Positions 17,501-27,029 of a stretch of 64,000 bases of DNA are shown piece by piece; position 1 is the stretch's first letter, and every line of letters begins with the position of its first letter. Both the position numbers and the translations under genes were made by a program. The notes under the pieces were generated by a model that worked only from the letters and a program-made list of their open reading frames with translations, did no database searches and was not told the DNA's origin. Source of the DNA: an uncultured Lachnospiraceae bacterium (GTDB taxonomy: Bacteria; Bacillota_A; Clostridia; Lachnospirales; Lachnospiraceae); NCBI GenBank assembly GCA_951801245.1, contig CATOMC010000009.1:20184-84183 (forward strand), read 5' to 3'.

Positions 17501-19576
17501 ATGGCAAAGTATTTAGTGATCGTGGAGTCACCTGCGAAGGTGAAGACCATCAAGAAGTTTTTGGGTGCCAACTATGAGGTGGCGGCCAGTAACGGACATG
17601 TGCGGGATCTGCCGCGCAGCGTGCTCGGTATTGATGTGGAGCATGATTTTGAGCCAAAGTACATTACGATCCGCGGAAAAGGGGATATTCTTGCCAATTT
17701 GCGTAAGGAAGTCAAAAAGGCGGAGAAAATATATCTCGCAACGGACCCTGACCGCGAAGGAGAGGCTATTTCCTGGCATTTGCTATATGCGTTAAAGCTG
17801 GAGAATAAAAAGGTGTACCGCATTACGTTTAACGAGATCACCAAGACGGCAGTGAAGGAATCCCTGAAAAATGCAAGGGAAATCAATATGGATCTGGTGG
17901 ATGCGCAGCAGGCGCGCCGCTGTCTTGACCGTATGGTGGGGTATAAGATATCACCGGTACTCTGGGCGAAGGTGAAAAGAGGTTTGAGTGCGGGGCGTGT
18001 ACAGTCGGTGGCGCTTCGCATCATCTGTGACAGAGAAGAGGAGATCAATGAGTTTATTCCGGAGGAGTACTGGACGCTAGACGCTTCTCTGGCTGTCGCG
18101 GGAGAGAGAAAGCCTTTGGTTGCCAAATATTACGGGACTGTCGAGGAGAAGAAGACAATCTCATCGAGGGAAGAGCTTGAACAGATCAAGAAAGCTTTAG
18201 AAGGTGCGGAATATAAGGTTACATCGGTTAAGACAGGTGAACGGATCCGCAAGGCGCCGCTGCCCTTTACCACTTCTACCCTGCAGCAGGAAGCCAGCAA
18301 AGTGCTGAACTTTTCAACGCAAAAGACCATGCGCCTTGCACAGCAGCTTTATGAGGGTGTGGAGATTAAGGGGAACGGTACGACCGGTATCATATCTTAT
18401 CTGCGTACCGATTCCACCAGAGTTTCGGAGGAAGCTGAAGCGGCGGCGAAAGAATATATCACGGACAAATACGGGGCGGACTATGCGGCCGGTACGGAAC
18501 ACGAGAAAAAGAACGGCCCTAAAATACAAGACGCACATGAGGCAATCCGTCCTACGGATATCAGCAGGCTGCCTCTGGAGATTAAGGAATCTCTTTCCAG
18601 GGATCAGTTCAGACTCTACCAATTGATCTGGAAGCGGTTTACGGCCAGCCAGATGGCGGCGGCCCAGTATGAGACCACATCTGTGAAGATTGATGCGGCG
18701 GGACAGCGGTTTGCCGTGGCGGCTTCCAAGGTGAAGTTTGACGGCTTTATGAGCGTCTATACGCAGGATGAGGAGAAAGAAGAGAATAATACACTGGCAA
18801 GAGGGATTACCGAGGATAGTCAGTTATCCCTGCTTGAGCTGGAAGAGAAGCAGCATTTTACGCAGCCTGCCCCCCATTACACGGAAGCATCTTTAGTGCG
18901 TGCCATGGAAGAACTCGGCATTGGCAGGCCCAGTACCTATGCGCCCACCATCACCACGATACTGGCAAGGCGTTATATCGTCAAAGAGAATAAAAATCTG
19001 TATGTGACGGAACTTGGCGAAGTGGTCAACAATATGATGAAAGAGGCATTTCCTTCTATTGTGGATGTGAACTTTACCGCCACCATGGAGGCGCTTCTTG
19101 ACGGTGTGGAAGAGGGCAGCGTGAAGTGGAAGACTGTCGTGAAGAATTTCTATCCTGATTTACAAGAGGCTGTAGAAAAGGCGGAGAAGGAACTTGAGGA
19201 AGTGGAGATTGCGGATGAACTTTCCGATGAGTTCTGCGATGTCTGCGGCAGGCAGATGGTCATCAAGTATGGGCCTCATGGCAGGTTCTTAGCCTGCCCG
19301 GGCTTCCCGGAGTGCCGCAACACGAAGCCTTATTTTGAGAAAATCGGGGTGGAATGTCCCAAGTGCGGCAAGGATATTGTGTTAAAGAAGACCAAAAAAG
19401 GCCGGAAATATTATGGATGTATCGATAATCCGGAATGCGATTTCATGGTCTGGCAGCGGCCGGTGAATGAAAAGTGCAGCCGATGCGGTGCGATCCTTTT
19501 ACAGAAGGGGAATAAACTGGTGTGTTCCGACGAGAACTGTGGATTTATCAAAGACGCTGTGAAAACGGAAGCATGA
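17501..19576 (+). CDS. topA: DNA topoisomerase I (type IA)
   Basis: This enzyme relaxes negative supercoils by cutting one strand through a 5'-phosphotyrosine. The 691 residues match Firmicutes TopA. The Toprim domain starts at YLVIVESPAKVKTIKKF and holds the metal site TDPDREGEAIS. The catalytic Tyr is at residue 300 in ISYLRTDSTR. The C-terminus has three zinc-ribbon modules (CDVCG...CPGFPEC, CPKCG...CIDNPEC, CSRCG...CSDENC). GGGGAAA precedes the ATG. In Bacillus subtilis topA also lies upstream of codY, though here xerC-hslVU are missing between them. No clear terminator is visible after the stop. Confidence 0.98.
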   Translation: MAKYLVIVESPAKVKTIKKFLGANYEVAASNGHVRDLPRSVLGIDVEHDFEPKYITIRGKGDILANLRKEVKKAEKIYLATDPDREGEAISWHLLYALKLENKKVYRITFNEITKTAVKESLKNAREINMDLVDAQQARRCLDRMVGYKISPVLWAKVKRGLSAGRVQSVALRIICDREEEINEFIPEEYWTLDASLAVAGERKPLVAKYYGTVEEKKTISSREELEQIKKALEGAEYKVTSVKTGERIRKAPLPFTTSTLQQEASKVLNFSTQKTMRLAQQLYEGVEIKGNGTTGIISYLRTDSTRVSEEAEAAAKEYITDKYGADYAAGTEHEKKNGPKIQDAHEAIRPTDISRLPLEIKESLSRDQFRLYQLIWKRFTASQMAAAQYETTSVKIDAAGQRFAVAASKVKFDGFMSVYTQDEEKEENNTLARGITEDSQLSLLELEEKQHFTQPAPHYTEASLVRAMEELGIGRPSTYAPTITTILARRYIVKENKNLYVTELGEVVNNMMKEAFPSIVDVNFTATMEALLDGVEEGSVKWKTVVKNFYPDLQEAVEKAEKELEEVEIADELSDEFCDVCGRQMVIKYGPHGRFLACPGFPECRNTKPYFEKIGVECPKCGKDIVLKKTKKGRKYYGCIDNPECDFMVWQRPVNEKCSRCGAILLQKGNKLVCSDENCGFIKDAVKTEA

Positions 19577-19740
19577 TAAGGTTACTTTTCATACTTCGCC
19601 GCAATGACGCCTGAACAGATATAAAATGCGCAGGCCGTTATAGCGGCATGTGTGTAAACAATAACAGGATAAGTTGCCTTGAAATTCCAGAAATTGTGTA
19701 CAAGTGCCGTTGGTTGAGGATAAATTGTGCCAAAAATACA

Positions 19741-19769
19741 TTGAAATCACGCAAATGGTATGATAAAAT
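19741..19769 (+). promoter_or_regulatory. Sigma-A promoter for codY
   Basis: TTGAAA (19741-19746), 17 bases, then TAAAAT (19764-19769) with TGA directly before it, an extended -10. It is 53 bases ahead of the codY ATG and near-consensus. The leader after it is short and shows no strong structure. Confidence 0.65.
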
Positions 19770-19822
19770 CAATTTATATAGAATTGTGTAACAATCGTGT
19801 CATAAATTGAGGAGTCAGATAC

Positions 19823-20608
19823 ATGAGCAGTGTTCAATTATTAGATAAAACCAGGAAGATTGGGAAACTTTTACACAATAACAATTCGGGTAAAGTAGTA
19901 TTTAACGATATCTGTGATGTGCTCAAGGAGATTCTTTCTTCCAATGTACTGGTCATCAGCAGAAAAGGCAAGGTACTCGGTATCGGAGATATGGATTCGG
20001 TAGAATCCATCACAGAACTGATCGTAGATCATGTGGGCGGTTTTATCGATCCCATGCTCAATGAGAGGCTTCTGGGCGTGCTTTCCACCAAGGAAAATGT
20101 GAATCTGGAAACGCTGGGGTTTGAGAGTGTGGATACCAAGCGTTTTCAGGCGGTGATTGCGCCCATTGAGATTTCGGGAGAGCGGCTGGGAACCCTGTTT
20201 CTTTACAAATGTGACGATCAGTATGATATCGACGATATTATCCTGTGCGAGTATGGCACGACCGTAGTGGGCCTTGAGATGCTTCGGGCGGTCAGCGAGG
20301 AGAATGCGGAGGAGAACCGCAAGGTCGCCGTGGTGAAATCCGCCATCGGTACTTTATCCTTCTCGGAGATGGAAGCGATCACGCATATTTTTGACGAACT
20401 GGGCGGTATGGAAGGAATCCTGGTGGCCAGTAAGATTGCGGATAAGGTAGGGATCACCAGATCCGTTATCGTTAATGCACTGCGCAAATTCGAGAGCGCG
20501 GGCGTGATAGAGTCCCGTTCTTCCGGCATGAAGGGCACGTACATCAAGGTGCTTAATGATGTGGTCTTTGATGAAGTGGAGAAGTTGAAGGAGCAGGGAA
20601 GGTTTTAG
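19823..20608 (+). CDS. codY: GTP- and branched-chain-amino-acid-sensing repressor CodY
   Basis: CodY represses nutrient-limitation genes when GTP and branched-chain amino acids are plentiful. Its 261 residues match the family (about 259). Residues 1-155 form the GAF ligand domain (start SSVQLLDKTRKIGKLL), and residues about 200-240 hold the winged HTH with the typical ASKIADKVGITRSVIVNALR core, given here in part. GAGGAG lies just before ATG 19823. In B. subtilis codY also stands immediately upstream of flgB and CodY represses motility genes there. A terminator follows, so flgB has its own promoter. Confidence 0.97.
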   Translation: MSSVQLLDKTRKIGKLLHNNNSGKVVFNDICDVLKEILSSNVLVISRKGKVLGIGDMDSVESITELIVDHVGGFIDPMLNERLLGVLSTKENVNLETLGFESVDTKRFQAVIAPIEISGERLGTLFLYKCDDQYDIDDIILCEYGTTVVGLEMLRAVSEENAEENRKVAVVKSAIGTLSFSEMEAITHIFDELGGMEGILVASKIADKVGITRSVIVNALRKFESAGVIESRSSGMKGTYIKVLNDVVFDEVEKLKEQGRF

Positions 20609-20662
20609 GAGCACAATTACATATAAGACAACGGAATGTCGGGTGGAAATTCCATCTTCTGG

Positions 20663-20717
20663 AAAAGGATTTACAGAAAGTGACAAGATAGGGCACTGTA
20701 AATCCTTTTTATTTTTT
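20663..20717 (+). terminator. Intrinsic terminator after codY
   Basis: AAAAGGATTTACAG (20663-20676) pairs perfectly with CTGTAAATCCTTTT (20696-20709) and is followed by TTATTTTTTT. It separates codY from the flagellar operon. Confidence 0.85.
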
Positions 20718-20754
20718 TAGTACAATACTAATTGTGAAAATCAATCGAAAAACC

Positions 20755-20782
20755 TTGTAATTTTTGATAAAATATTTATAAT
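20755..20782 (+). promoter_or_regulatory. Sigma-A promoter of the fla/che operon
   Basis: TTGTAA (20755-20760), 16 bases, TATAAT (20777-20782), 37 bases before the flgB ATG. It resembles a vegetative promoter, consistent with early flagellar genes. No sigma-28 pattern (TAAA with GCCGATAA) is seen here. Confidence 0.65.
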
Positions 20783-20819
20783 GGTATATGGATTGTATTA
20801 ACGTGGAAGGAGTATGACT

Positions 20820-21218
20820 ATGAGTTCTTTAATCAACACCAATGCTTTTGACTATGTCAATGTGTTAGATAAGGCTATGGATGCATCGTGGCTTCGCAAT
20901 GAGGCGATTTCCAATAATATTGCAAATGCGGATACCCCCGGCTATAAGAGACAGGACGTGAATTTTGAGATACAGCTTGCCAAGGCTCTGCGGCACTCCA
21001 GGTATAAGAGCATGGATGCCAAGGTGGCGGATGTCAAGATGAACCGTATCAATCCGATCGCCTATACGGACTACGCAGGATATTCCTACCGACTCGACGG
21101 CAATAACGTGGATCCGGACACGGAGGGCGTATACCTGGCCAAGAACCAGGTGACATATCAGGGACTTTATCAGAGTGTGAACCAGGAGTTTAAAAATCTG
21201 CAGTTGGTTATGAAGTAG
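20820..21218 (+). CDS. flgB: Flagellar proximal rod protein FlgB
   Basis: This 132-residue rod subunit is exported through the flagellar secretion system. The N-terminal ISNNIANADTPGYKR motif is the rod/hook signature, and the C-terminus ends in the YQ-SVNQEFKNLQLVMK helix. ATG 20820 is chosen over ATG 20814 because AAGGAG (20807-20812) would be only 1 base from the earlier codon but 7 bases from this one. It is the first gene of the operon. A hairpin at about 21229-21277 (GAACACC with GGTGTTTTC) separates it from flgC. Confidence 0.95.
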   Translation: MSSLINTNAFDYVNVLDKAMDASWLRNEAISNNIANADTPGYKRQDVNFEIQLAKALRHSRYKSMDAKVADVKMNRINPIAYTDYAGYSYRLDGNNVDPDTEGVYLAKNQVTYQGLYQSVNQEFKNLQLVMK

Positions 21219-21301
21219 TACACATATAAGATGTCGGAACACCAAAGGGGAGGTGTTTTCGGCAGCCTGACATATCAATATTAATATAAGGAGGACTACA
21301 T

Positions 21302-21748
21302 ATGGCAATGTTTAGTGCGTTTGATATCAACGCCACAGGTATGACAGCGGAGCGGTTCCGTATGGATACCATTTCTCAGAATGTGGCCAACGCAAATACT
21401 ACCCGCACAGAGGATGGGACACCCTACCGAAGGAAGGTAGTAGTATTCGAGGAAAAGAATTCCCAGACACCGTTTCACCAGGTGTTAAATAAAGCCAGAG
21501 ACCGTTATTCCGGAACCGGAGTAAAGGTGACGGGTGTTTATGAAGATACCTGGACAGAAGGGAACATGGTTTATGACCCCTCTCACCCGGATGCGGATGA
21601 GAACGGTTATGTGATGTATCCGAATGTGAATATAATTACAGAGATGACGAACCTGATTGACGCAAGCCGCGCTTATCAGGCGAACACTACAGCCTTTGCC
21701 GCCAGCAAGAATATCGCGACAATGGGTCTTAGTATGCTGAATGGCTGA
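21302..21748 (+). CDS. flgC: Flagellar proximal rod protein FlgC
   Basis: A 148-residue rod subunit with the N-terminal DINATGMTAERFRMDTISQN pattern of rod proteins and the C-terminal YPNVNIITEMTNLIDASRAY motif followed by NTTAFAASKNI. These two helices pair in the mature rod. AAGGAGG precedes the ATG. Length equals that of B. subtilis FlgC. Confidence 0.96.
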   Translation: MAMFSAFDINATGMTAERFRMDTISQNVANANTTRTEDGTPYRRKVVVFEEKNSQTPFHQVLNKARDRYSGTGVKVTGVYEDTWTEGNMVYDPSHPDADENGYVMYPNVNIITEMTNLIDASRAYQANTTAFAASKNIATMGLSMLNG

Positions 21749-21777
21749 TAAAATAGCAGGACATGGAGGGAAGGGAC

Positions 21778-22104
21778 ATGGCTTTGGACATTACCGCGCT
21801 GTATAATGTATCATCGGGAGCGGTCAAGGAGGCTGCAAAGGCGGCGCCGACTACCAGGACGGAATCTTATACGGACAATGGTTTTGATAATCTGTTACAT
21901 ACCGCGATCGACAATCTGAGAGTTACCAACAACTATCTGTCCGATGCGGAGAATGAAAAGATTAAATGGGCACTGGGGGAGACGGAGAATACCCATGATC
22001 TTAGTATTGCCTTACAGAAGGCTTCCACGGCGCTGCAGTATACGGTAGCTATCAGGGATAAGCTTATGGAGGCTTACAGAGAGCTTATCCAGATGCAGGT
22101 CTAG
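21778..22104 (+). CDS. fliE: Flagellar hook-basal body adaptor FliE
   Basis: FliE joins the MS ring to the rod. The 108 residues include the C-terminal NTHDLSIALQKASTALQYTV region and end in IRDKLMEAYRELIQMQV, the family hallmark. ATG 21778 is used because GGGAAGGG lies just before it; the frame is open to ATG 21763, which itself overlaps that ribosome site. Confidence 0.93.
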   Translation: MALDITALYNVSSGAVKEAAKAAPTTRTESYTDNGFDNLLHTAIDNLRVTNNYLSDAENEKIKWALGETENTHDLSIALQKASTALQYTVAIRDKLMEAYRELIQMQV

Positions 22105-22149
22105 TATTTAAGGTGTTAAGAGGGAGATACTGAAGGAGAACGGGTTGCT

Positions 22150-23754
22150 GTGGATAAATTATTAGACAGGTTAAAAGAGTTAGGAAATAAGATATTAGAA
22201 TGGTGGAACAGGTTCACGGCGAAGCAGAAGACGCTGATCATCGGCATTGTAGCTGTGGTGATCCTGGCTGTGGTGTTTATTGTTTCCATGCTGACCAGAC
22301 CGAAGTATGTGCTGCTCAGGGAATGCGAGAGCACCAAGGAAGCTGCGGAAGTGCGGGACCTGCTGGATGGGGAAGAACTTACATATGAGATTTCGGACGA
22401 TGGTCTGATCGTACGTATTCTGGCTGACCAGCTTTCCGAGGCAAATCTTTTGCTTGGCGCCAACAATATTCAGGCGGCAAGTTATGGCATCGAGAATGTG
22501 ACGGACGGCAGTTTTTCCACCACGGAATCAGATAAACAGAAAAAACATGTAGTGTATCTTGAGAAGAGGCTGGAGAATGATGTACTCTCTATGTTTACAG
22601 CAGTCAAGAGCGCCAGAGTGACCCTGAATATTCCGGAGGATACCGGGACGCTGATCGCTGAGAAAGAAGAGTCATCTGCATGGATTCTATTAGAGTTAAA
22701 GGACGAGTTTTCTCAGGAGAGCGCGGCCTATTTGGCGCGCGCGATAGCGACTTCCATGGGCAATGATACCACGAACAATATCGTGATCACGGACGTGGAA
22801 GGCAACATGCTCTTTACGGGAGATGACAATTATACCACATCAGGCATGGCGAATGCCCAGTTATCCGTCAAGAGTGAGGCGGAGAAGAATATGGTCAACA
22901 ACGTGCGCCGGGTGATCCTGGGCACGAATGAATTCGATAATGTAGAGGTATCTCCGAATCTGGTACTGGATTTTGCCACTGAGAAAAAAACGACCCATAC
23001 CTATTCGCCGGCAGACGGCCAGACACAGGGCGTGCTCAGCAGCGAAGATGTTTTCAGTTCTGAGAATACCAGCGGCGTAAGCGGCATACCGGGCACGGAT
23101 TCCAACGATGATGATACCACCTATGTGATGGAAGATAACACCAATTCTTCTTCCACTGTCAGTGAGGAATCCAGGAATTACCTGCCCAATGAGGAGATTA
23201 CGACCACAGAGACACCGGCGGGCGTGATTAATTACGGCGCTTCTTCTCTGTCGGCATCTTTGCTGCAGTATAATATCATCCGGGAAGAAGACGCGCAGAC
23301 GCAGGGCCTTTTGGACGGTGTCACCTGGGAGGAGTATAAGCTGAGCAATACGGAGCGCACCATGTTGCAGGTGGATGATACTTTCTATGCCGCTGTGTCC
23401 AATGCTACGGGTATTTCGACAGATAATATAACGCTTGTGGCTTACAGTGAGAACCTGTTCTTCGATGCGGAAGGTTCCGGTATCACGGCGACAGATATTT
23501 TACAGATTGTCCTGATTGTGGTGATCTTGGCACTGCTTGCCTTTGTGGTGCTGCGCAGCATGAAGGGCGAGAAGCACGAGGAAGAGGAAGAAGAGTTGTC
23601 TGTGGAGAATCTGCTGCAGTCTACGGTGCAGCTTGAGGAGATTTCTTCCGAGAACGAGACGGAGGAGAGACGCCTTGTCAATAAGTTCGTGGAAGAGAAT
23701 CCGGAAGCAGCGGCTAATCTGCTGCGCAACTGGTTAAATGAGGACTGGGGGTAG
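22150..23754 (+). CDS. fliF: Flagellar MS-ring protein FliF
   Basis: FliF forms the membrane ring on which the flagellum is built. The 534 residues (start GTG, GGAG 11 bases upstream) have two membrane helices: TLIIGIVAVVILAVVFIVSM near residue 27 and ILQIVLIVVILALLAFVVL near 450. Between them are the ring-building motifs (YVLLRECESTKEAAEVRDLL, LEKRLENDVLSMF). A Ser/Asp/Asn-rich linker lies at about residues 300-355. The cytoplasmic tail (EENPEAAANLLRNWL) is the FliG-binding site. fliG starts 6 bases later. Confidence 0.97.
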   Translation: MDKLLDRLKELGNKILEWWNRFTAKQKTLIIGIVAVVILAVVFIVSMLTRPKYVLLRECESTKEAAEVRDLLDGEELTYEISDDGLIVRILADQLSEANLLLGANNIQAASYGIENVTDGSFSTTESDKQKKHVVYLEKRLENDVLSMFTAVKSARVTLNIPEDTGTLIAEKEESSAWILLELKDEFSQESAAYLARAIATSMGNDTTNNIVITDVEGNMLFTGDDNYTTSGMANAQLSVKSEAEKNMVNNVRRVILGTNEFDNVEVSPNLVLDFATEKKTTHTYSPADGQTQGVLSSEDVFSSENTSGVSGIPGTDSNDDDTTYVMEDNTNSSSTVSEESRNYLPNEEITTTETPAGVINYGASSLSASLLQYNIIREEDAQTQGLLDGVTWEEYKLSNTERTMLQVDDTFYAAVSNATGISTDNITLVAYSENLFFDAEGSGITATDILQIVLIVVILALLAFVVLRSMKGEKHEEEEEELSVENLLQSTVQLEEISSENETEERRLVNKFVEENPEAAANLLRNWLNEDWG

Positions 23755-23759
23755 GATAA

Positions 23760-24779
23760 ATGGCGGCAAAAGCAGCTAATGAGAATATAAGCGGACTACA
23801 GAAGGCGGCTATATTAATGATCGCGCTGGGGCCGGAGAAGTCGGCATCGATTTTTAAACATCTGAAAGAAGACGAAGTAGAAGAACTGACGCTGGAGATC
23901 GCGAATACCAGAAGTATCACGCCGCAGGTCAAGGATGAAGTGGTCAACGAATTCTACCAGGTATGTCTGGCACAGCAGTATATCGCAGAGGGCGGTATCA
24001 ATTATGCCAAGGAACTTCTGGAGAAATCTTTTGGTGCCGAGAAGGCAATGGACGTTATCGGCAAGCTGACGGCATCTTTGCAGGTAAAACCGTTCGAATT
24101 CATCAGAAAGACGGATGCGGCACAGCTTCTGAACTTTATTCAGGACGAACATCCGCAGACGATCGCGCTTATTTTGTCCTATTTATCAGCAGCACAGGCG
24201 GCAATCATTGTCTCGGCACTTCCGCCGGACAGACAGGCCGATGTGGCAAAACGTATTGCAGTGATGGACCGTACGAGTCCAGATGTGATCAAGGAAGTGG
24301 AGAAGGTATTGGAATCAAAACTGTCATCTCTGGTAAACCAGGATTACACGATTATCGGTGGTGTGGACGCTGTCGTGGAGATTTTGAATACAGTAGACCG
24401 TGGTACAGAGAAACATATCATGGAGACTTTGGAAATCGAAGAGCCGGAACTGGCCGACGAGATCAGAAAGAAGATGTTTGTCTTCGAGGATATCCTTCTT
24501 CTGGACGATCGTGCGATTCAGCGTGTGCTGCGTGACGTGGATAACAGCGACCTGGCGATCGCCCTCAAGGGATCGAATGAAGAAGTGCAGAATGCAATCT
24601 TCAACAACCTGTCCAAGCGTCTGGCAGTCATGATCAAGGAAGATATGGAGTTCATGGGTCCGGTACGTATGAAGGATGTGGAAGAAGCACAGCAGAAGAT
24701 CGTAAACATCATCAGAAAACTGGAAGACTCCGCAGAAATTGTTATCTCCAGAGGTGGAGGTGACGAGATCATTGTCTAG
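23760..24779 (+). CDS. fliG: Flagellar motor switch protein FliG
   Basis: FliG is the rotor protein that meets the stator and sets torque direction. The 339 residues show N-terminal LQKAAILMIALGPEKSASIF, the middle EHPQTIALILSYL motif that binds FliM, and the C-terminal charged torque helix (DRAIQRVLRDVDNSDLAIAL). Length is standard. Its stop lies inside the first codons of fliH, suggesting coupling. Confidence 0.98.
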   Translation: MAAKAANENISGLQKAAILMIALGPEKSASIFKHLKEDEVEELTLEIANTRSITPQVKDEVVNEFYQVCLAQQYIAEGGINYAKELLEKSFGAEKAMDVIGKLTASLQVKPFEFIRKTDAAQLLNFIQDEHPQTIALILSYLSAAQAAIIVSALPPDRQADVAKRIAVMDRTSPDVIKEVEKVLESKLSSLVNQDYTIIGGVDAVVEILNTVDRGTEKHIMETLEIEEPELADEIRKKMFVFEDILLLDDRAIQRVLRDVDNSDLAIALKGSNEEVQNAIFNNLSKRLAVMIKEDMEFMGPVRMKDVEEAQQKIVNIIRKLEDSAEIVISRGGGDEIIV

Positions 24780-25647
24780 GAATTTATATAAATCCAGTTG
24801 GGTTAGAGTAACTGACGAAGATAAATGTCTGATTGACAGTAACAGCAGACTTGAGGAGCGGATCGCCCAGTGGGAGACGCTTCGCCGGACGAATGAGAGC
24901 GCCGTACCCAGATATGACGGAGAAGAAGACGGTGAGACGTCCGAGTTTGTAGGCGGACTGGGCGGCGAGGAGATAGATGCCCTCTTTAGTGACGGCGGCA
25001 ATGTGATCAAAGCCGGGGCGGAGGAAGCCGTTCCGGATCTGGAGTCAGTCAGGGCGGAGGCACAGGAGATACTTGATGCGGCGCAGGCGGAGGCAGACGA
25101 GATGCTTAGGAATGCGCAGGCAGAGATAGAAGTGCAGCGCAGGCAGGCCAGAGAGGAAGGCAATAAGCGGGGCTATAATGAGGGTTACCAACAGGGTCTT
25201 TCCGAAGTGGATGATATGAAGCAGGCGCTGGCGGAAGATAAGCGTCTGTTAGAAGCAGAATTTGATCAGCTCGTGGAAAATCTGGAACCTGATTTTATAG
25301 ATACGATCACAGCAGTCTATAATCATCTCTTTCATGTAGACCTGATGGATAACAGAGATATCCTGGTGCATCTGATAGACTCCACTCTGCGCAGGGTGGA
25401 GAGCAGCAGGACTTTTATTGTGCACGTCTCTGCAGAAGATTATCCCTATGTTAATATGCAGAAACAGACCCTCACGGAAGGCGCGGTAGCAGGACGGGGG
25501 CTGATTGAGATCATAGAGGATATCGCCCTTGCCAAGGGAGATTGTCTGATTGAGACAGACGGCGGTATATTTGACTGTGGGATCAATACACAGTTGGAGG
25601 AACTGACAAGGAAATTACGGGTGTTATCGTTTGATAAAACGGAGTGA
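24772..25647 (+). CDS. fliH: Flagellar export stator/ATPase regulator FliH
   Basis: FliH dimers hold the FliI ATPase at the export gate. The 291 residues include a long helical coiled coil with repeating AQAEADEMLRNAQAEIEVQ character at about residues 95-140 and a C-terminal FliH/YscL domain (FIVHVSAEDYPYV). TTG 24772 is chosen because GGAGGTGA (24756-24763) stands exactly 8 bases ahead; the upstream TTG 24739 has no such site. This start overlaps the end of fliG by 8 bases. FliH sequences are poorly conserved, but position and coiled coil make the call safe. Confidence 0.9.
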   Translation: MSRNLYKSSWVRVTDEDKCLIDSNSRLEERIAQWETLRRTNESAVPRYDGEEDGETSEFVGGLGGEEIDALFSDGGNVIKAGAEEAVPDLESVRAEAQEILDAAQAEADEMLRNAQAEIEVQRRQAREEGNKRGYNEGYQQGLSEVDDMKQALAEDKRLLEAEFDQLVENLEPDFIDTITAVYNHLFHVDLMDNRDILVHLIDSTLRRVESSRTFIVHVSAEDYPYVNMQKQTLTEGAVAGRGLIEIIEDIALAKGDCLIETDGGIFDCGINTQLEELTRKLRVLSFDKTE

Positions 25648-25664
25648 GAAGCAGAGAGCCGACC

Positions 25665-26975
25665 ATGAATACAGCGATCAACTTTCATAAATACAGCAGC
25701 ATATTGGATGACACTTTCTTTAAAAAAATGGGGAAAGTCGAGAACGTGGTAGGACTTACCATTGAGTCCGCGGGTCCGGAGGCAAAGCTGGGCGATCTGT
25801 GTCTGATCTATCCGGCAGGGGATTATCCGCCGATCACGGCGGAAGTAGTCGGGTTCAAGGAGCGCAGGACGCTTCTGATGCCCTGTGACAATACGGACGG
25901 CATTGGTCTGGGATGTATCGTGGAAAATACGGGCAATCCGCTGACAGTGCCGGTGGGTGACGACCTCTTGGGGAAGGTGCTTGACGGCCTGGGTAGGATT
26001 GACGGGCAGTATATGCCGGGTGTCCCCTACAGTGTGGAGGCACAGCCGCCGGACGCTATGAGCAGAAAGATCATTGCGGATGTACTGCCGTTAGGGGTCA
26101 AGGCGATCGATGGCCTGATGACGGTGGGTAAGGGTCAGCGTATCGGCATTTTTGCCGGTTCCGGTGTCGGAAAATCCACTTTGATGGGTATGTTTGCCCG
26201 CAATACCAAAGCAGATATTAATGTGATCGCGCTGATCGGCGAGCGAGGCCGGGAAGTGCGCGAGTTCGTGGAAAGAGATCTGGGCGAAGAAGGTATGCGG
26301 CGGTCCGTGGTGGTGGTAGCTACCTCAGATAAATCAGCCTTAGAGAGAAATAAAGCGGCTAAGACAGCCTGTGCTATCGCAGAGTATTTCAGAGATCAGG
26401 GAAGGGATGTGCTCCTGATGATGGACTCCCTGACACGTTTTTCCATGGCACAAAGAGAGATCGGGCTTGCCAGCGGAGAACCGCCGGTGTCCAGAGGATA
26501 TCCGCCCAGTGTGTATTCGGAGATGCCAAGGCTTCTGGAACGGGCAGGATGTGCCAGTGTTGGATCCATTACGGGTCTGTACACGGTACTGGTGGATGGT
26601 GATGATATGAATGAGCCGATCACGGACACGGCCAGAAGTATTCTGGACGGCCATATCATGCTGAACCGGAAACTGGCCCATCAGAATCACTATCCGGCAA
26701 TCGATGTCCTGCAGAGTATTTCCAGATGCATGAGCCAGATTGTAGACAAAGAACATAAAATGTTGGCCGGTAAATTAAAGAATGTGCTGGCCACCTATAA
26801 TGAGGCGGAGGATTTGATCAATATCGGTGCCTATAAGAGCGGCAGTAACCGGAATATTGATTATGCCATAGAGAAGATTGAAGCGGTCAATGATTTCCTC
26901 ATGCAGGACGTGGATTCCAAATACAGCTATGAGGAGTCGGTCGAGATGCTGCGGGAACTTTTTGCAGAAGAATAA
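25665..26975 (+). CDS. fliI: Flagellum-specific export ATPase FliI
   Basis: This F1-beta-like ATPase unfolds and feeds export substrates. With ATG 25665 it has 436 residues, close to 438 in B. subtilis. Walker A is AGSGVGKST at residues 164-172, and Walker B is LLMMDSLTRF. The RGYPPSVYSEMPRLLERAG motif is characteristic of FliI. An in-frame GTG at 25644 overlaps the fliH stop; neither start has a strong ribosome site, so coupling is likely. A hairpin follows before fliJ. Confidence 0.97.
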   Translation: MNTAINFHKYSSILDDTFFKKMGKVENVVGLTIESAGPEAKLGDLCLIYPAGDYPPITAEVVGFKERRTLLMPCDNTDGIGLGCIVENTGNPLTVPVGDDLLGKVLDGLGRIDGQYMPGVPYSVEAQPPDAMSRKIIADVLPLGVKAIDGLMTVGKGQRIGIFAGSGVGKSTLMGMFARNTKADINVIALIGERGREVREFVERDLGEEGMRRSVVVVATSDKSALERNKAAKTACAIAEYFRDQGRDVLLMMDSLTRFSMAQREIGLASGEPPVSRGYPPSVYSEMPRLLERAGCASVGSITGLYTVLVDGDDMNEPITDTARSILDGHIMLNRKLAHQNHYPAIDVLQSISRCMSQIVDKEHKMLAGKLKNVLATYNEAEDLINIGAYKSGSNRNIDYAIEKIEAVNDFLMQDVDSKYSYEESVEMLRELFAEE

Positions 26976-26980
26976 GAAAA

Positions 26981-27010
26981 GCCTTTGTCCGGCCGGACAA
27001 CTGTAAAGGC
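26981..27010 (+). other. Hairpin between fliI and fliJ
   Basis: GCCTTT (26981-26986) pairs with AAAGGC (27005-27010), enclosing the perfect palindrome TTGTCCGGCCGGACAA (26985-27000). No T-run follows, so it is more likely an mRNA-processing or stability element than a terminator. Confidence 0.55.
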
Positions 27011-27029
27011 AAAGAAGAGGTGACCGGCT

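Noticed and set aside
19741..19770. c-di-GMP riboswitch (CACGCAAA word)
   Set aside because: Only the short word matches; the conserved helices and second motif are absent and the region is better explained as the codY promoter.
20728..20745. CodY operator upstream of flgB
   Set aside because: The best alignment to the published 15-base CodY box matches about 9 positions, too weak to claim despite codY being next door.
23963..24535. A 190-residue plus-strand ORF in a second frame
   Set aside because: Out-of-frame shadow of fliG, whose own frame is complete and conserved.
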